Assembly: GCA_018432615.1 (NCBI GenBank)
Contig: JAHDSQ010000017.1
Location: 123,014-187,013, forward strand
Length of the DNA: 64,000 nt
Reading direction: 5' to 3'
Source of the DNA: Clostridia bacterium
Lineage (GTDB): Bacteria > Bacillota > Peptococcia > DRI-13 > SM3-B62
The position numbers were made by a program, and so were the translations under genes. Of the stretch, positions 19,061 to 26,819 are shown piece after piece (the first letter of the stretch is position 1; each line of letters starts with the position of its first letter). The notes below the pieces were generated by a model. It ran no database searches. It saw only the letters and a list, made by a program, of their open reading frames with translations, and was not told where the DNA came from.

Positions 19061-19618
19061 ATGAAAGCAACCGGTATTGTTCGTAGGATTGACGATTTAG
19101 GTCGTGTAGTTATTCCCAAAGAAATAAGAAGAACACTGCGTATTCGTGAAGGTGACCCTTTGGAAATTTTTGTGGATCGTGAAGGGGAAGTTATTCTCAA
19201 GAAATATTCGCCGATAGGTGAATTGGGCGAGTTTGCTAAGGAGTACGCCGATTCATTATATGAGGCTATCGGGCATATAGCGTGTATTGCGGATAGAGAC
19301 CAGATAATTGCGGTTGCGGGCGGACCGAAAAAGGAATTTCTCAACAAGCAAATAGGGGATGCCGTAGAAAAGGTTATGGAAGAAAGAAAGTCAATACTTG
19401 TTAACCAGCCCGGACAGAAGGAAAACTGCCAGATTTGTGCCGGTGAGGAAGATGTGAGCAAGTATTCGGCAGGCGTTATTGCTCCTATCATTGCGGAGGG
19501 CGATCCAATTGGTGCCGTGATTATTGTTTCCAAAGAAGGCAATACCAAATTCGGTGATATGGAATTGAAACTGGTGGAAACAGCGGCTTCGTTTCTGGCC
19601 AAACAAATGGAACAGTAA
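19061..19618 (+). CDS. spoVT: Stage V sporulation regulator SpoVT
   Basis: A 185-residue forespore transcription factor. The N-terminal AbrB-type swapped-hairpin DNA-binding domain (KATGIVRRIDDLGRVVIPKE) is followed by a GAF-like C-terminal domain (about 60-180). Its length and both domains match B. subtilis SpoVT rather than the short AbrB/Abh proteins. AAGGAGGG stands well spaced before the ATG. It is flanked by terminators on both sides, so it is probably transcribed alone from the sigma-G-type promoter near 19000. Confidence 0.96.
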   Translation: MKATGIVRRIDDLGRVVIPKEIRRTLRIREGDPLEIFVDREGEVILKKYSPIGELGEFAKEYADSLYEAIGHIACIADRDQIIAVAGGPKKEFLNKQIGDAVEKVMEERKSILVNQPGQKENCQICAGEEDVSKYSAGVIAPIIAEGDPIGAVIIVSKEGNTKFGDMELKLVETAASFLAKQMEQ

Positions 19619-19620
19619 AA

Positions 19621-19649
19621 AAGGTGGAGTCACGCACCACCTTTTTTTT
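19621..19649 (+). terminator. Intrinsic terminator after spoVT
   Basis: AAGGTGG at 19621-19627 pairs with CCACCTT at 19637-19643 and a run of eight T follows the stem. It begins two bases after the stop codon. Confidence 0.85.
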
Positions 19650-19682
19650 GTGTCGGGTTAGTGTTATCATAAGGTGGATGAA

Positions 19683-21200
19683 ATGGTAAGGAGATGGAAT
19701 CCAGCCTTGAAAGAGATAATGGTTGTTGGGCTCGGCCCCGGCGGTATTGAACAGCTTACCGGGCAGGTATGGCAGGTGTTGAAAAGCGATGCCGAGAAAC
19801 ACTTCAGAACAGCCGTTCACCCGGTGGTAGAAGAGCTTAAAAAGAGAGGAATCCGCTTTACAAGCTTTGATGACCTTTATGAGGAAAAGGCAAGCTTCGA
19901 AGAGGTGTATGATGAGATTGTTGAAAAACTGATTACCAGAGCCAGGGCGGCTGAGGAAGACAAGCTGATTGTTTACGCAGTTCCAGGACATCCCCTGGTA
20001 GGAGAGCGGTCGGTACAAATGCTCCTGCGGGAAGGGGAAAAGTACGGCATCAAGGTAACGGTAGTGCCGGGTGTAAGTTTTATCGATACGGTTTTAAACG
20101 TTCTTTGTCTTGACCCAACCGAGGGCTTATTGGTTATTGATGCCCTCAGTTTTGACAGTGGGGATATCATAACCGGCCACCATATCGTTTTTTCCCAAGT
20201 GTATAAACGTTTGGTAGCTTCTGATTTGAAATTAGTCTTGCTGGAAATGTATCCTCCCGAACACCCGGCGACGGTGGTGAGGGCTGCGGGTGTTGCAGGT
20301 GAAGAAGAGGTGGTTGAGACGGTTTTGTGTGAGCTCGATCATTTTGAACTGTTTGATCATTTGACGTCGGTATATATTAGCCCTTTGCGCAAAAAGCAGC
20401 ATAATATGAGCGGGTATCCGCTGGACCCGTTGGTCGAAGTGCTGGAAAAGCTTCTTTCACCACAAGGTTGTCCTTGGGATCGTCAGCAAACTCACTTTAC
20501 CCTAAAGGAATGCCTGCTGGAGGAAACTTATGAGGTGATAGAGGCTATTGATAACGAAGATATGTCAGAGTTGTGCGAAGAACTGGGAGATGTGCTTTTA
20601 CAAGTAGTATTTCACTCTGCCCTCGCTCAGGAAAGAGGCGACTTTGACTGTAACGATGTGGTTCGTGTGGTAACGGAGAAAATGATTCGTCGCCATCCTC
20701 ATGTTTTCGGCAGTATTTCTGTCAAGGATTCCGGGGAGGTCTTAAAAAACTGGGAAATAATCAAGGCCGAGGAAAAACGGGAAAATGGCAAGAAACAAGG
20801 TGAAGATAGAAAAAGCGTTTTGTCAAATCTCAACAGAGCCTTACCTGCCTTGATGTTGGCCGAGGAAGTGCAAAAGAAGGCGAAAAAGGTCGGATTTGAC
20901 TGGGAGGACGCTGAAGGTGCATGGGACAAAGTATTTGAAGAAATTGATGAATTAAAAGAGGCTTGCAGGGAAAAAATAAATATGGAGGAAGAATTGGGGG
21001 ATCTTCTCTTTGCAGTGGTCAATATAGCAAGGTTTATCGGGGTATCTTCTGAAGCGGCACTGATAAAAACAGTGCACAAATTTATCCGACGTTTTAATTA
21101 TATTGAAAACAGCCTGTGGGAGCAGAACATAAAATGGGAGCAAACTAACCTAGAAATGCTTGACATATTATGGGAAAAAGCAAAAAAAACGGGATTATAG
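19683..21200 (+). CDS. yabN: YabN-type fusion: tetrapyrrole-methylase-like domain + MazG pyrophosphohydrolase
   Basis: About 505 residues. An N-terminal SAM-dependent tetrapyrrole methylase fold (about 10-220; VGLGPGG and VYAVPGHPLVGE) is joined to a C-terminal MazG nucleotide pyrophosphohydrolase region. The latter has LRSPQGCPWDRQQ-like and EETYEVIEAI...ELCEELGDVLLQVVFH segments; the EExxE...ExxD pattern binds magnesium. MazG hydrolyses NTPs to NMPs, often for clean-up of aberrant nucleotides. This architecture is the YabN protein of sporulating Bacillota. Several starts are possible (GTG 19674, ATG 19683, TTG 19707); ATG 19683 follows AAGGTGG by five bases. Confidence 0.92.
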   Translation: MVRRWNPALKEIMVVGLGPGGIEQLTGQVWQVLKSDAEKHFRTAVHPVVEELKKRGIRFTSFDDLYEEKASFEEVYDEIVEKLITRARAAEEDKLIVYAVPGHPLVGERSVQMLLREGEKYGIKVTVVPGVSFIDTVLNVLCLDPTEGLLVIDALSFDSGDIITGHHIVFSQVYKRLVASDLKLVLLEMYPPEHPATVVRAAGVAGEEEVVETVLCELDHFELFDHLTSVYISPLRKKQHNMSGYPLDPLVEVLEKLLSPQGCPWDRQQTHFTLKECLLEETYEVIEAIDNEDMSELCEELGDVLLQVVFHSALAQERGDFDCNDVVRVVTEKMIRRHPHVFGSISVKDSGEVLKNWEIIKAEEKRENGKKQGEDRKSVLSNLNRALPALMLAEEVQKKAKKVGFDWEDAEGAWDKVFEEIDELKEACREKINMEEELGDLLFAVVNIARFIGVSSEAALIKTVHKFIRRFNYIENSLWEQNIKWEQTNLEMLDILWEKAKKTGL

Positions 21201-21296
21201 CATAATAAAACGAAAAAAATTACTGTAGGCGCAGGATTTTCCTTGGCTTTGTAGAACTATAGTAAAGAAACTTTCAATAAATTGGGAGGGATTGTA

Positions 21297-21569
21297 TTGA
21301 ATAAAACAGAACTTATTAGCGCAGTAGCTGAGAAAACAGAAATGACGAAAAAGGATGCCGAAAAAGCCGTAAACGCAATTATTGCTAGCGTTGAAGAAGC
21401 GCTTGCCAGCGGTGACAAGGTGCAGTTGGTAGGATTCGGGACATTTGAAGTAAGGGCCAGAGCTGCCAGGACGGGTCGTAATCCGCAAACAGGTAAAGAG
21501 ATTAAGATTGCGGCTACAAAGGTTCCGGCATTTAAACCTGGCAAGGCTTTGAAAGAGGCCGTTGTTTAA
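21297..21569 (+). CDS. hup: DNA-binding protein HU
   Basis: A 90-residue histone-like protein that binds and bends DNA as a dimer. The sequence from [25 protein letters not shown] to [14 protein letters not shown] is typical, with the DNA-binding arm [10 protein letters not shown] and the proline that intercalates. TTG 21297 is the start: GGGAGGG is six bases upstream and the product then has the canonical length. The gene is bracketed by its own gap upstream and a strong terminator downstream, so it is transcribed separately within the sporulation block. In B. subtilis hbs lies elsewhere. Confidence 0.97.
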   Translation: MNKTELISAVAEKTEMTKKDAEKAVNAIIASVEEALASGDKVQLVGFGTFEVRARAARTGRNPQTGKEIKIAATKVPAFKPGKALKEAVV

Positions 21570-21593
21570 AAAAGCCGATTTGTCGGCGTTTGT

Positions 21594-21626
21594 CTCCCGC
21601 TCTGTTGAGCGGGAGCACGGCGTTTT
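21594..21626 (+). terminator. Strong terminator after hup
   Basis: A nine-base perfect stem, 21594-21602 with 21607-21615, has a TGTT loop and is followed after a short GC stretch by GTTTTTC. An outer GCCG/CGGC pairing (from 21574) can enclose it. Confidence 0.8.
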
Positions 21627-21672
21627 TCAAAATGATTTGGAATGAGTTTGTAATTATATTTTTATTTGTTTT

Positions 21673-21704
21673 ATCAGGTTCGCATTGAGCCTGATTTTTC
21701 TTTT
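21673..21704 (+). terminator. Second terminator upstream of rqcP
   Basis: ATCAGG at 21673-21678 pairs with CCTGAT at 21690-21695, extended by wobble and AT pairs to nine, then TTTTTCTTTT. It reinforces the separation of hup from the rqcP transcript. Confidence 0.7.
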
Positions 21705-21755
21705 ACCTTTTTTCAGGTAAATAGGGTAGAATAGTGGAAAAAAGGAGGTGAGGTA

Positions 21756-21998
21756 ATGCGCTTGGACAAATTCTTAAAGGTTTCAAGATTGATTAAGCGT
21801 CGAACGGTTGCCAGGGATGCTGCGGATGCCGGGCGAGTTACGGTAAACGATAAAACTGCCAAGCCATCTTATGATGTGAAGGTGGGAGACATAGTAGGGA
21901 TAGGCTTTGGGAATAGGAAAATTACAGTAGAGGTCCTGGAATTAAAGGAGAGCATTCCTGCGGGTGAAGCGCAGAACTTATACCGTGTGATAGAATAA
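21756..21998 (+). CDS. rqcP: Ribosome quality control factor RqcP (S4 domain, YabO family)
   Basis: An 80-residue S4-domain protein whose N-terminus MRLDKFLKVSRLIKRRTVA is almost the textbook RqcP/Hsp15 start. It binds stalled 50S subunits carrying peptidyl-tRNA and works with RqcH to add C-terminal alanine tails. The position ahead of yabP-yabQ-divIC is that of yabO in B. subtilis. AAGGAGGTGAGGTA precedes the ATG. Synteny and length exclude the larger S4 pseudouridine synthases. Confidence 0.93.
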   Translation: MRLDKFLKVSRLIKRRTVARDAADAGRVTVNDKTAKPSYDVKVGDIVGIGFGNRKITVEVLELKESIPAGEAQNLYRVIE

Positions 21999-22061
21999 TT
22001 TGCCATACATTAGAGGACCTCTCCGGGGCTATACTAAGCCTAAATTAAGGAGGGGATCCGA

Positions 22062-23018
22062 ATGAAAGGAATAAGAGGCTATTTATTTTCACTGGTGGTT
22101 TTTTGTATTCTGTTAACTGCAATTGGTTGTGCACAACAGGAAAGGCGTCCGGAAAACACACCCGGTAAGGAAAAGACAGGTGATGAACCGACAATATCAT
22201 TATATGTTGCTGAAACCGGTGAAACAAAGGAAATGAAAATGGAGGAGTATATCCAAGGTGTGGTGGCAGCTGAAATGGAACCCGACTGGCCGGCTGGAGC
22301 ATTAGCGGCACAGGCTATATTGGCCAGAACATTTACCATGGAAAGGATAGCATCAACCGGAGGTGTGCCGGAAAGGGGTACCGATGCCTCGACAAATACC
22401 GAGGAATTTCAAGCCTATAACCCGGAAAGGATTAACGAAAAGGTTAAAGAAGCGGTTGAGATAACCAGAGGAGAGGTAGTGAAATACAACGGGGCGTATA
22501 TCAAGGCCTGGTTTTTTGCTGACGGCGGGGGGGTTACCGCAGAAACGGCGAGAGAAGGGTTGGCCTACGAAGAGGAGGAGACCCCCTATATTCAAAGTGT
22601 AGAGGATCCGGGTTATGAAATCACTGCCCCCGAAAACAAGAATTGGCAGGCAGAGTTCCCCTTATCTGTTGTCAGAGAAGCTGTACGAAAAATTACGGGA
22701 GAGGATCCCGGTGCTATCGGGCAGGTTGAGGTGCTTGAAAAAGGAGGCTCCGGACGTGTAATAAAGCTGCAGGTGGGAAGTGCCACAGTGAGTGGGCCTG
22801 CATTGCGTCTGGCCTTGGATAAGGAAAAGATGCGCTCTGCGCTGCTTACGGAAATAAAAGTAGAGGGCGATAGGCTGGTTATGGTTGGAAAAGGCTTTGG
22901 GCATGGTGTGGGAATGAGTCAATGGGGCGCGAGGGCGTTGGCGGAACAGGGGAAGTCGCCTGAGGACATTGTGAGTTATTTTTATAAAGATGTTGAGATC
23001 ATAAAAGAATGGGAGTAA
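22062..23018 (+). CDS. SpoIID/LytB-domain lipoprotein
   Basis: The 318-residue product has a lipoprotein signal (hydrophobic stretch ending LLTAIGCAQQ, lipid cysteine near 23). A SpoIID/LytB domain spans about 45-310, with MEEYIQGVVAAEMEPDWPAGA near 61 and the C-terminal GKGFGHGVGMSQWGARALAE block. SpoIID is the lytic transglycosylase of engulfment; this paralogue has a glutamate in AAEMEP at the expected catalytic place. B. subtilis SpoIID has a transmembrane anchor and a different locus, so this may be a duplicated or vegetative relative. AAGGAGG precedes the ATG. The yteA-like gene follows after 13 nt. A CATACATT at 22004 resembles a sigma-E -10 box but lacks a -35 box. Confidence 0.88.
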   Translation: MKGIRGYLFSLVVFCILLTAIGCAQQERRPENTPGKEKTGDEPTISLYVAETGETKEMKMEEYIQGVVAAEMEPDWPAGALAAQAILARTFTMERIASTGGVPERGTDASTNTEEFQAYNPERINEKVKEAVEITRGEVVKYNGAYIKAWFFADGGGVTAETAREGLAYEEEETPYIQSVEDPGYEITAPENKNWQAEFPLSVVREAVRKITGEDPGAIGQVEVLEKGGSGRVIKLQVGSATVSGPALRLALDKEKMRSALLTEIKVEGDRLVMVGKGFGHGVGMSQWGARALAEQGKSPEDIVSYFYKDVEIIKEWE

Positions 23019-23031
23019 TCAAGGAGGCACA

Positions 23032-23415
23032 ATGGACGAAAGACGCTTACAATACTTCAAAAAGAGATTAGAAGAATTGCGCGATACGGAACGCACATCT
23101 GCCCACAATCTAAAAAGAGGACTGCAAAGCGGTCAAAACTATTTTACCGGTGAGTTGTCTTCATATGACAATCACCCTGCCGACATTGGCGATGTGCTCT
23201 TTGAGAGAGAAAAGGATCTAGGATTAAAGATTTTTGCGGAAAACAAGCTTGCCTTGATTGAAGAGGCCCTTACAAATGTGGAAAACGGCAACTATGGTTT
23301 GTGTCGGGTATGCGGTAAGGAAATTGATCCCGGAAGGTTGCAGGTAATACCTTATACGCCGTTTTGTCAAGATTGTAAAAGAGAATATGACAGCATCCAG
23401 GGGATTGAGTATTAG
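23032..23415 (+). CDS. TraR/DksA zinc-finger protein, YteA family
   Basis: A 127-residue soluble protein. A helical N-terminal half is followed by a C4 zinc finger, CRVC near 93-96 and CQDC near 114-117, with the YGLCRVCGKEI phrase typical of DksA/TraR-like proteins. The conserved DNHPADIGDVLFEREKD segment is the mark of the YteA group in sporulating Bacillota, where it is linked to late gene expression. DksA proteins act in the RNA polymerase secondary channel; whether this one does is inference. AAGGAGG lies in the 13-nt gap from the SpoIID-like gene, so the two form an operon. Confidence 0.88.
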   Translation: MDERRLQYFKKRLEELRDTERTSAHNLKRGLQSGQNYFTGELSSYDNHPADIGDVLFEREKDLGLKIFAENKLALIEEALTNVENGNYGLCRVCGKEIDPGRLQVIPYTPFCQDCKREYDSIQGIEY

Positions 23416-23436
23416 CAACGGGTATATTTTCTTTTT

Positions 23437-23484
23437 CCCGGCATATCAATATATGTAAATAAAAACATATATTGATATGCCGGG
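23437..23484. repeat. Perfect 19-bp inverted repeat overlapping the yabP ribosome binding site
   Basis: Bases 23437-23455 are the exact reverse complement of 23466-23484, with a 10-nt AT-rich loop. No T-run follows on either strand, so it is not an intrinsic terminator. The right arm ends inside the GGGAGG that serves yabP, and it also contains an ATG at 23477. In RNA it would hide part of the ribosome binding site; in DNA it could be an operator. Confidence 0.9.
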
Positions 23485-23494
23485 AGGGAAAAAC

Positions 23495-23782
23495 GTGGAA
23501 AAACGGGAAGAGACCGGTTACAAACTGGAACTGTACGGTAGGGAACAGCTTCAAGCAAATGGAATTATCGAGGTGGAAAGTTTTGATGAGCAAGAGATAA
23601 TCGCGGTGAGTAAATTGGGAATATTGGTGGTTAAAGGGGAAGGACTTCATATTACGCAACTGAACCTTGAACAAGGGGAAATAATGTTGTCGGGTAATAT
23701 TTGCACCCTGCAGTATGCAGAGAACAAAAAGGCAAAGATGAAACGCAAGGGCAAGGGGATCATGGAAAAACTCCTCAAATGA
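23495..23782 (+). CDS. yabP: Sporulation protein YabP
   Basis: The 95-residue small protein matches the YabP/YqfC group. A beta-rich core contains LELYGREQLQANGIIEVESFDEQEIIA and LGILVVKGEGLHI, followed by a lysine-rich tail. It is needed for spore cortex formation in B. subtilis and is made in the mother cell. GTG 23495 is preferred because GGGAGG at 23482-23487 is seven bases upstream; the in-frame ATG 23477 lies inside the hairpin arm. yabQ follows after 58 nt. Confidence 0.9.
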   Translation: MEKREETGYKLELYGREQLQANGIIEVESFDEQEIIAVSKLGILVVKGEGLHITQLNLEQGEIMLSGNICTLQYAENKKAKMKRKGKGIMEKLLK

Positions 23783-23840
23783 AGTGAGTCTCATCAGTGG
23801 GAGTTTCAGAGCTGGTTAATGAGATAAAAATAGAGGTGGC

Positions 23841-24206
23841 ATGATGCGGCCTGTGGCTGAGCAAATAATCTCCTTTTTGTTGCTTGTGATTTTAGGAGGT
23901 TTGGTTGGTTTTATATATGATATATACAGAACTGTGAGAAGAGTTTGGCAGCCCAAGTACTGGGGGACACTTTTTGGTGATACCCTTTTTTGGCTGTTGA
24001 TAACGGTTATTTCATATGCTTTTTTATTGTTAAGCAACTGGGGTGAAGTGCGATTATATGTCTTTTTAGCGATGGGACTCGGTTTTTCGGCTTATTTACG
24101 TTGTCTCAGTAAACCTGTTTTAAGAAGGATGTTTAAGGCATATCTTACTGTTTCAATGATATTTAGTTACATTTTTAAGATATTCAGAAGGATATTTCCC
24201 CTTTGA
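23841..24206 (+). CDS. yabQ: Spore cortex biosynthesis protein YabQ
   Basis: A 121-residue integral membrane protein. Hydrophobic spans lie near residues 8-30, 45-65 and 70-90, and the characteristic LLLVILGGLVGFIYDIYRTVRR start is visible. YabQ localises to the outer forespore membrane and is required for cortex formation. GAGGTGG precedes two adjacent ATG codons; the first is taken. It lies between yabP and divIC exactly as in B. subtilis. Confidence 0.9.
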   Translation: MMRPVAEQIISFLLLVILGGLVGFIYDIYRTVRRVWQPKYWGTLFGDTLFWLLITVISYAFLLLSNWGEVRLYVFLAMGLGFSAYLRCLSKPVLRRMFKAYLTVSMIFSYIFKIFRRIFPL

Positions 24207-24255
24207 TAGCGAAAGAAGCCATTACGATGTGATAATATTTGGCGTGGTGGTGACG

Positions 24256-24690
24256 GTGAAGATAAAACGAAAAAGAAAAACAATAGAAGCTGTGGACGGA
24301 CAAAACCTGCGTCCTGATTTACATGTTGTAGAGAATGAAAATAATGAGTCTTTACTGCAAAAGAAAAAGAGAAAGATGCCGCTGTTTATCAAGGTTCCCA
24401 TGTGGCTCATAGGGGGATATCTTTTCTTTTGTTTTATGGTCGGCGGATACCGGATGTTGGAGCTAAAGGAACAATTGAAGGTTATGGAAGAGGAGCAACA
24501 AGTGCTTGTTCGAGAACAGCAGCAATTGGAGGCAGAAATAGAAGCATTACATAACGAGGAGATCATAGAAAAGATGGCGAGAGAAGGCCTGGGAATGGTT
24601 AAGCCGGGAGAGATTATCATTATTAATGCTCATCTGGAAGAGGATATACCGGAAAAGAAGGAAATACACGATAGCTATATAGCGGATTGA
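24256..24690 (+). CDS. divIC: Septum formation initiator DivIC/FtsB-like protein
   Basis: A bitopic division protein of about 144 residues. A basic cytoplasmic N-terminus is followed by one membrane span near 55-75 (VPMWLIGGYLFFCFMVGGY), a coiled coil near 78-110 (LKEQLKVMEEEQQVLVREQQ) and the terminal EKMAREGLGMVKPGE motif typical of FtsB/DivIC. It forms the FtsL-DivIB-DivIC complex that activates septal peptidoglycan synthesis. The start is uncertain: several GTG codons lie in the run from 24229 to 24258, and I take 24256, which follows GGTGGTG. Synteny supports divIC rather than ftsL. Confidence 0.85.
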   Translation: MKIKRKRKTIEAVDGQNLRPDLHVVENENNESLLQKKKRKMPLFIKVPMWLIGGYLFFCFMVGGYRMLELKEQLKVMEEEQQVLVREQQQLEAEIEALHNEEIIEKMAREGLGMVKPGEIIIINAHLEEDIPEKKEIHDSYIAD

Positions 24691-24796
24691 GAAGCGAAGA
24701 TACATGTTGACACTAAGAGAATGATTAAGATATAATAACAAAGCAGTATTGTTGCGGCAGTAGCGAAAAATAATGATTAGGAGGCATTTTAGCTGG

Positions 24797-25192
24797 ATGT
24801 CTATTACTGAAGGGGCTATTCTCGACGGCATTGTTACAAGTATTACTCCTTTTGGTGCTTTTATTGAGTTGCCGGGCGGGGTTACAGGGTTGGTGCATAT
24901 CTCTGAGGTAGCCGACGCGTACGTCAAGGATGTAAAGGATTATCTAAAAGAGAAGGATACAGTCAAGGTAAAGGTAATCAATGTGGACCCGAAAGGAAAG
25001 ATCGGGCTTTCAATAAAACAAGCTAAGCCTGCGGAAGCTAAGCCCGCTGCGAGGCCTTGGAAGAATAAGATGAAACCTACTCCGACTTTTGAGGACAAAC
25101 TTGCAAAATTTTTAAAGGATAGCGACGAAAGATTACAGGAAGTAAAACGAAGTAACGATTCAAAGAGGGGCAGAAGGGGATCAAATAAATAA
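24797..25192 (+). CDS. yabR: S1 RNA-binding domain protein, YabR family
   Basis: A 131-residue protein. One S1 domain occupies residues 1-75 (GAILDGIVTSITPFGAFIEL and GLVHISEVADAYVKDV), followed by a lysine/arginine-rich tail that likely contacts RNA. It resembles the polynucleotide phosphorylase S1 module and is the yabR equivalent before spoIIE. AGGAGG at 24779-24784 is 12 bases from ATG 24797, a slightly long gap; an ATG at 24773 is in frame but upstream of the binding site. A terminator follows at 25206. Confidence 0.88.
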   Translation: MSITEGAILDGIVTSITPFGAFIELPGGVTGLVHISEVADAYVKDVKDYLKEKDTVKVKVINVDPKGKIGLSIKQAKPAEAKPAARPWKNKMKPTPTFEDKLAKFLKDSDERLQEVKRSNDSKRGRRGSNK

Positions 25193-25205
25193 TAGCAACA
25201 AACAA

Positions 25206-25233
25206 GAGCACCTGGTGAAGGGTGCCTTTTTTG
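25206..25233 (+). terminator. Intrinsic terminator after yabR
   Basis: GCACCT at 25208-25213 pairs with GGGTGC at 25220-25225, followed by CTTTTTTG. It closes the rqcP-yabR run. The following 190 bp to the flavoprotein gene are AT-rich without a clear feature. Confidence 0.75.
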
Positions 25234-25422
25234 TGCTTTATCGGTATACTAAATAAGCAGAAAAAAGAATATAATATAAAAAATACATAAAAATTGTAAA
25301 ACAATATACAAATATCGACAAATGTGCTACGATGTGTATAGTGATACGCCCTAAATAAAGGTGAGAATGTATAATATAACCTTTAACAAGAGGGTAAACA
25401 ACTTGGTGAGGGGGGATTGGCA

Positions 25423-26001
25423 TTGAAAGCGTTAATACTGGACGGATTTGAAGAAGCAAGCGGTACACATAACAAAGTAATGAACATCTTAATGCAGGGT
25501 TTGAAAGAAAAAAGTGCAGAATGTGAAAGAATAATTCTATCGGAAAAGCAAATCGCTTATTGTAAGGCTTGTTTCGGCTGTTGGTTTGTGACACCGGGAA
25601 AATGTGTGGTTAAAGATGCGGTTGATGAAATAACGGCTAAAGTTGTACAAAGCGATCTGGTTGTATTCTTTACTCCTGTTGTTCTGGGGGGATATTCACC
25701 GCGGTTGAAGATGATGCTCGACAGGATGGTGGGGCTGGTTCTGCCTGCGTTTGTCAAGATGGGTGATGCTGGCTATCATCACAAAAAGAGATATGCGGAA
25801 AATGCGAATCTATTAGGAATTGGTGTTATGGATAAATATGATGAGGATGAAGAAGAGAATTTTATAAACTTGGTCTATCGGAATTCATACAATTATCATG
25901 CGCCTTTGTATGATGCAATCGTAATATCTCCCAAAACATCGGACAATGACGTTATGTCAAGTATTACTACTGCGGTGCAAAGATTGGGGGGATTAAAATG
26001 A
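25423..26001 (+). CDS. Iron-sulfur flavoprotein (NAD(P)H-dependent FMN reductase fold)
   Basis: The 192-residue protein has a flavodoxin-like N-terminus and a compact cysteine cluster CKACFGCWFVTPGKC (C-x2-C-x2-C-x7-C) near 47-61, characteristic of the iron-sulfur flavoproteins of anaerobes that carry FMN and a [4Fe-4S] cluster. The FFTPVVLGGYSPRLKMMLDR segment is the FMN-binding loop. Electron donors and acceptors are unknown. TTG 25423 is seven bases after GAGGGGGG; TTG 25417 is too close. Its stop overlaps the next start, so the two flavoproteins are translationally coupled. Confidence 0.82.
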   Translation: MKALILDGFEEASGTHNKVMNILMQGLKEKSAECERIILSEKQIAYCKACFGCWFVTPGKCVVKDAVDEITAKVVQSDLVVFFTPVVLGGYSPRLKMMLDRMVGLVLPAFVKMGDAGYHHKKRYAENANLLGIGVMDKYDEDEEENFINLVYRNSYNYHAPLYDAIVISPKTSDNDVMSSITTAVQRLGGLK

Positions 26002-26675
26002 ACCGTAAGCGGAGCTTGCTTTTGGTGGGAAGTCCCAAAAATCAGAACAGCACTTCATATTCGATAGGGAATTATATCTTGGAGCATCTCAGTGCTGAAA
26101 AATATGATAAAGAGACCATCTGTATTTATGAGGCCATTAAAAAAGAAGAAACGGCAAAGAGCATATTAGAGGCGGTTAATAACAGTGATTTGATTATCTT
26201 GTCCTTTCCTTTATATTTTGATACGCTTCCCGCGGGAGCTATCAAAGCGTTGGAATTTATTGCAAATAGTAAAACCGTCACGTCGCCGAATAAACAGCAG
26301 AAGCTGTTAATAATCTCAAATTCCGGGTATCCTGAAAAAGAACAAAATGATGTGGCGCTGAAAACCTGTGAAATATTTGCGAAAAAGTGCGGCATGGAGA
26401 TTATCGGGAGTTTTGCTGTTGGCTCAGGTACTGTTATCAACGGCAAGAAACTGGAAGAGGTAGGCTTTTTAACAAAGGGGTTAAGAAAGGCGCTTATGGT
26501 AATTGCTGAGGCAATTTCCGAGGGGAAAAAGGTTCCCCAGGACGTTATGACGAAAAAAACAAAGCTTTTGCTTACAAACTGGGGTTATGTGAGACTGATG
26601 CATTTCATGTTTTTGCTTTTCTACAAGCAGAACAAGGTTTTGGGGAAGGTAAAAAGACAACCTTATCAATGTTAA
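25998..26675 (+). CDS. Flavodoxin-fold NAD(P)H oxidoreductase without the cysteine cluster
   Basis: A 225-residue protein with LLLVGSPKNQNSTSY as the FMN phosphate loop and LSFPLYFDTLPAGAIKALEF as the second flavin loop. It lacks the cysteine cluster of its upstream partner, so it would use FMN alone. The ATG overlaps the upstream TGA by four bases (ATGA), a sign of a two-gene operon. The pair may act together as a small electron-transfer module; this pair is not part of the B. subtilis version of the cluster. A 14-bp hairpin terminator follows. Confidence 0.78.
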   Translation: MNRKRSLLLVGSPKNQNSTSYSIGNYILEHLSAEKYDKETICIYEAIKKEETAKSILEAVNNSDLIILSFPLYFDTLPAGAIKALEFIANSKTVTSPNKQQKLLIISNSGYPEKEQNDVALKTCEIFAKKCGMEIIGSFAVGSGTVINGKKLEEVGFLTKGLRKALMVIAEAISEGKKVPQDVMTKKTKLLLTNWGYVRLMHFMFLLFYKQNKVLGKVKRQPYQC

Positions 26676-26713
26676 GAATTTTTAAATTGGCTTCGGGGTA
26701 AGTGGTAAAAGGT

Positions 26714-26754
26714 AACGCCGGTAATGATCGTATTGTGGTCATTACCGGCGTTTT
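26714..26754 (+). terminator. Strong hairpin terminator after the flavoprotein pair
   Basis: Bases 26714-26727 pair perfectly with 26739-26752 (14 bp) around an 11-nt loop. The arm ends in GTTTTGG, a short U-tract. It separates the flavoproteins from the cotS-like gene. Confidence 0.75.
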
Positions 26755-26819
26755 GGCACTTATCATATTTTAGTTTCATATCATAAACAAACGAATTAAA
26801 AGGGCAGGAGGGTACCGGC

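Noticed and set aside
19521..20018. 165-codon minus-strand frame across spoVT and yabN
   Set aside because: It crosses a terminator and two confidently identified genes, and has no start signal.
23270..23794. 174-codon minus-strand frame across yteA and yabP
   Set aside because: Antisense to two recognised genes and through the perfect hairpin; composition is that of a shadow frame.
25234..25422. tRNA genes next to spoIIE, as in B. subtilis
   Set aside because: No cloverleaf or T-loop sequence was found in this gap or in the other gaps of the block.
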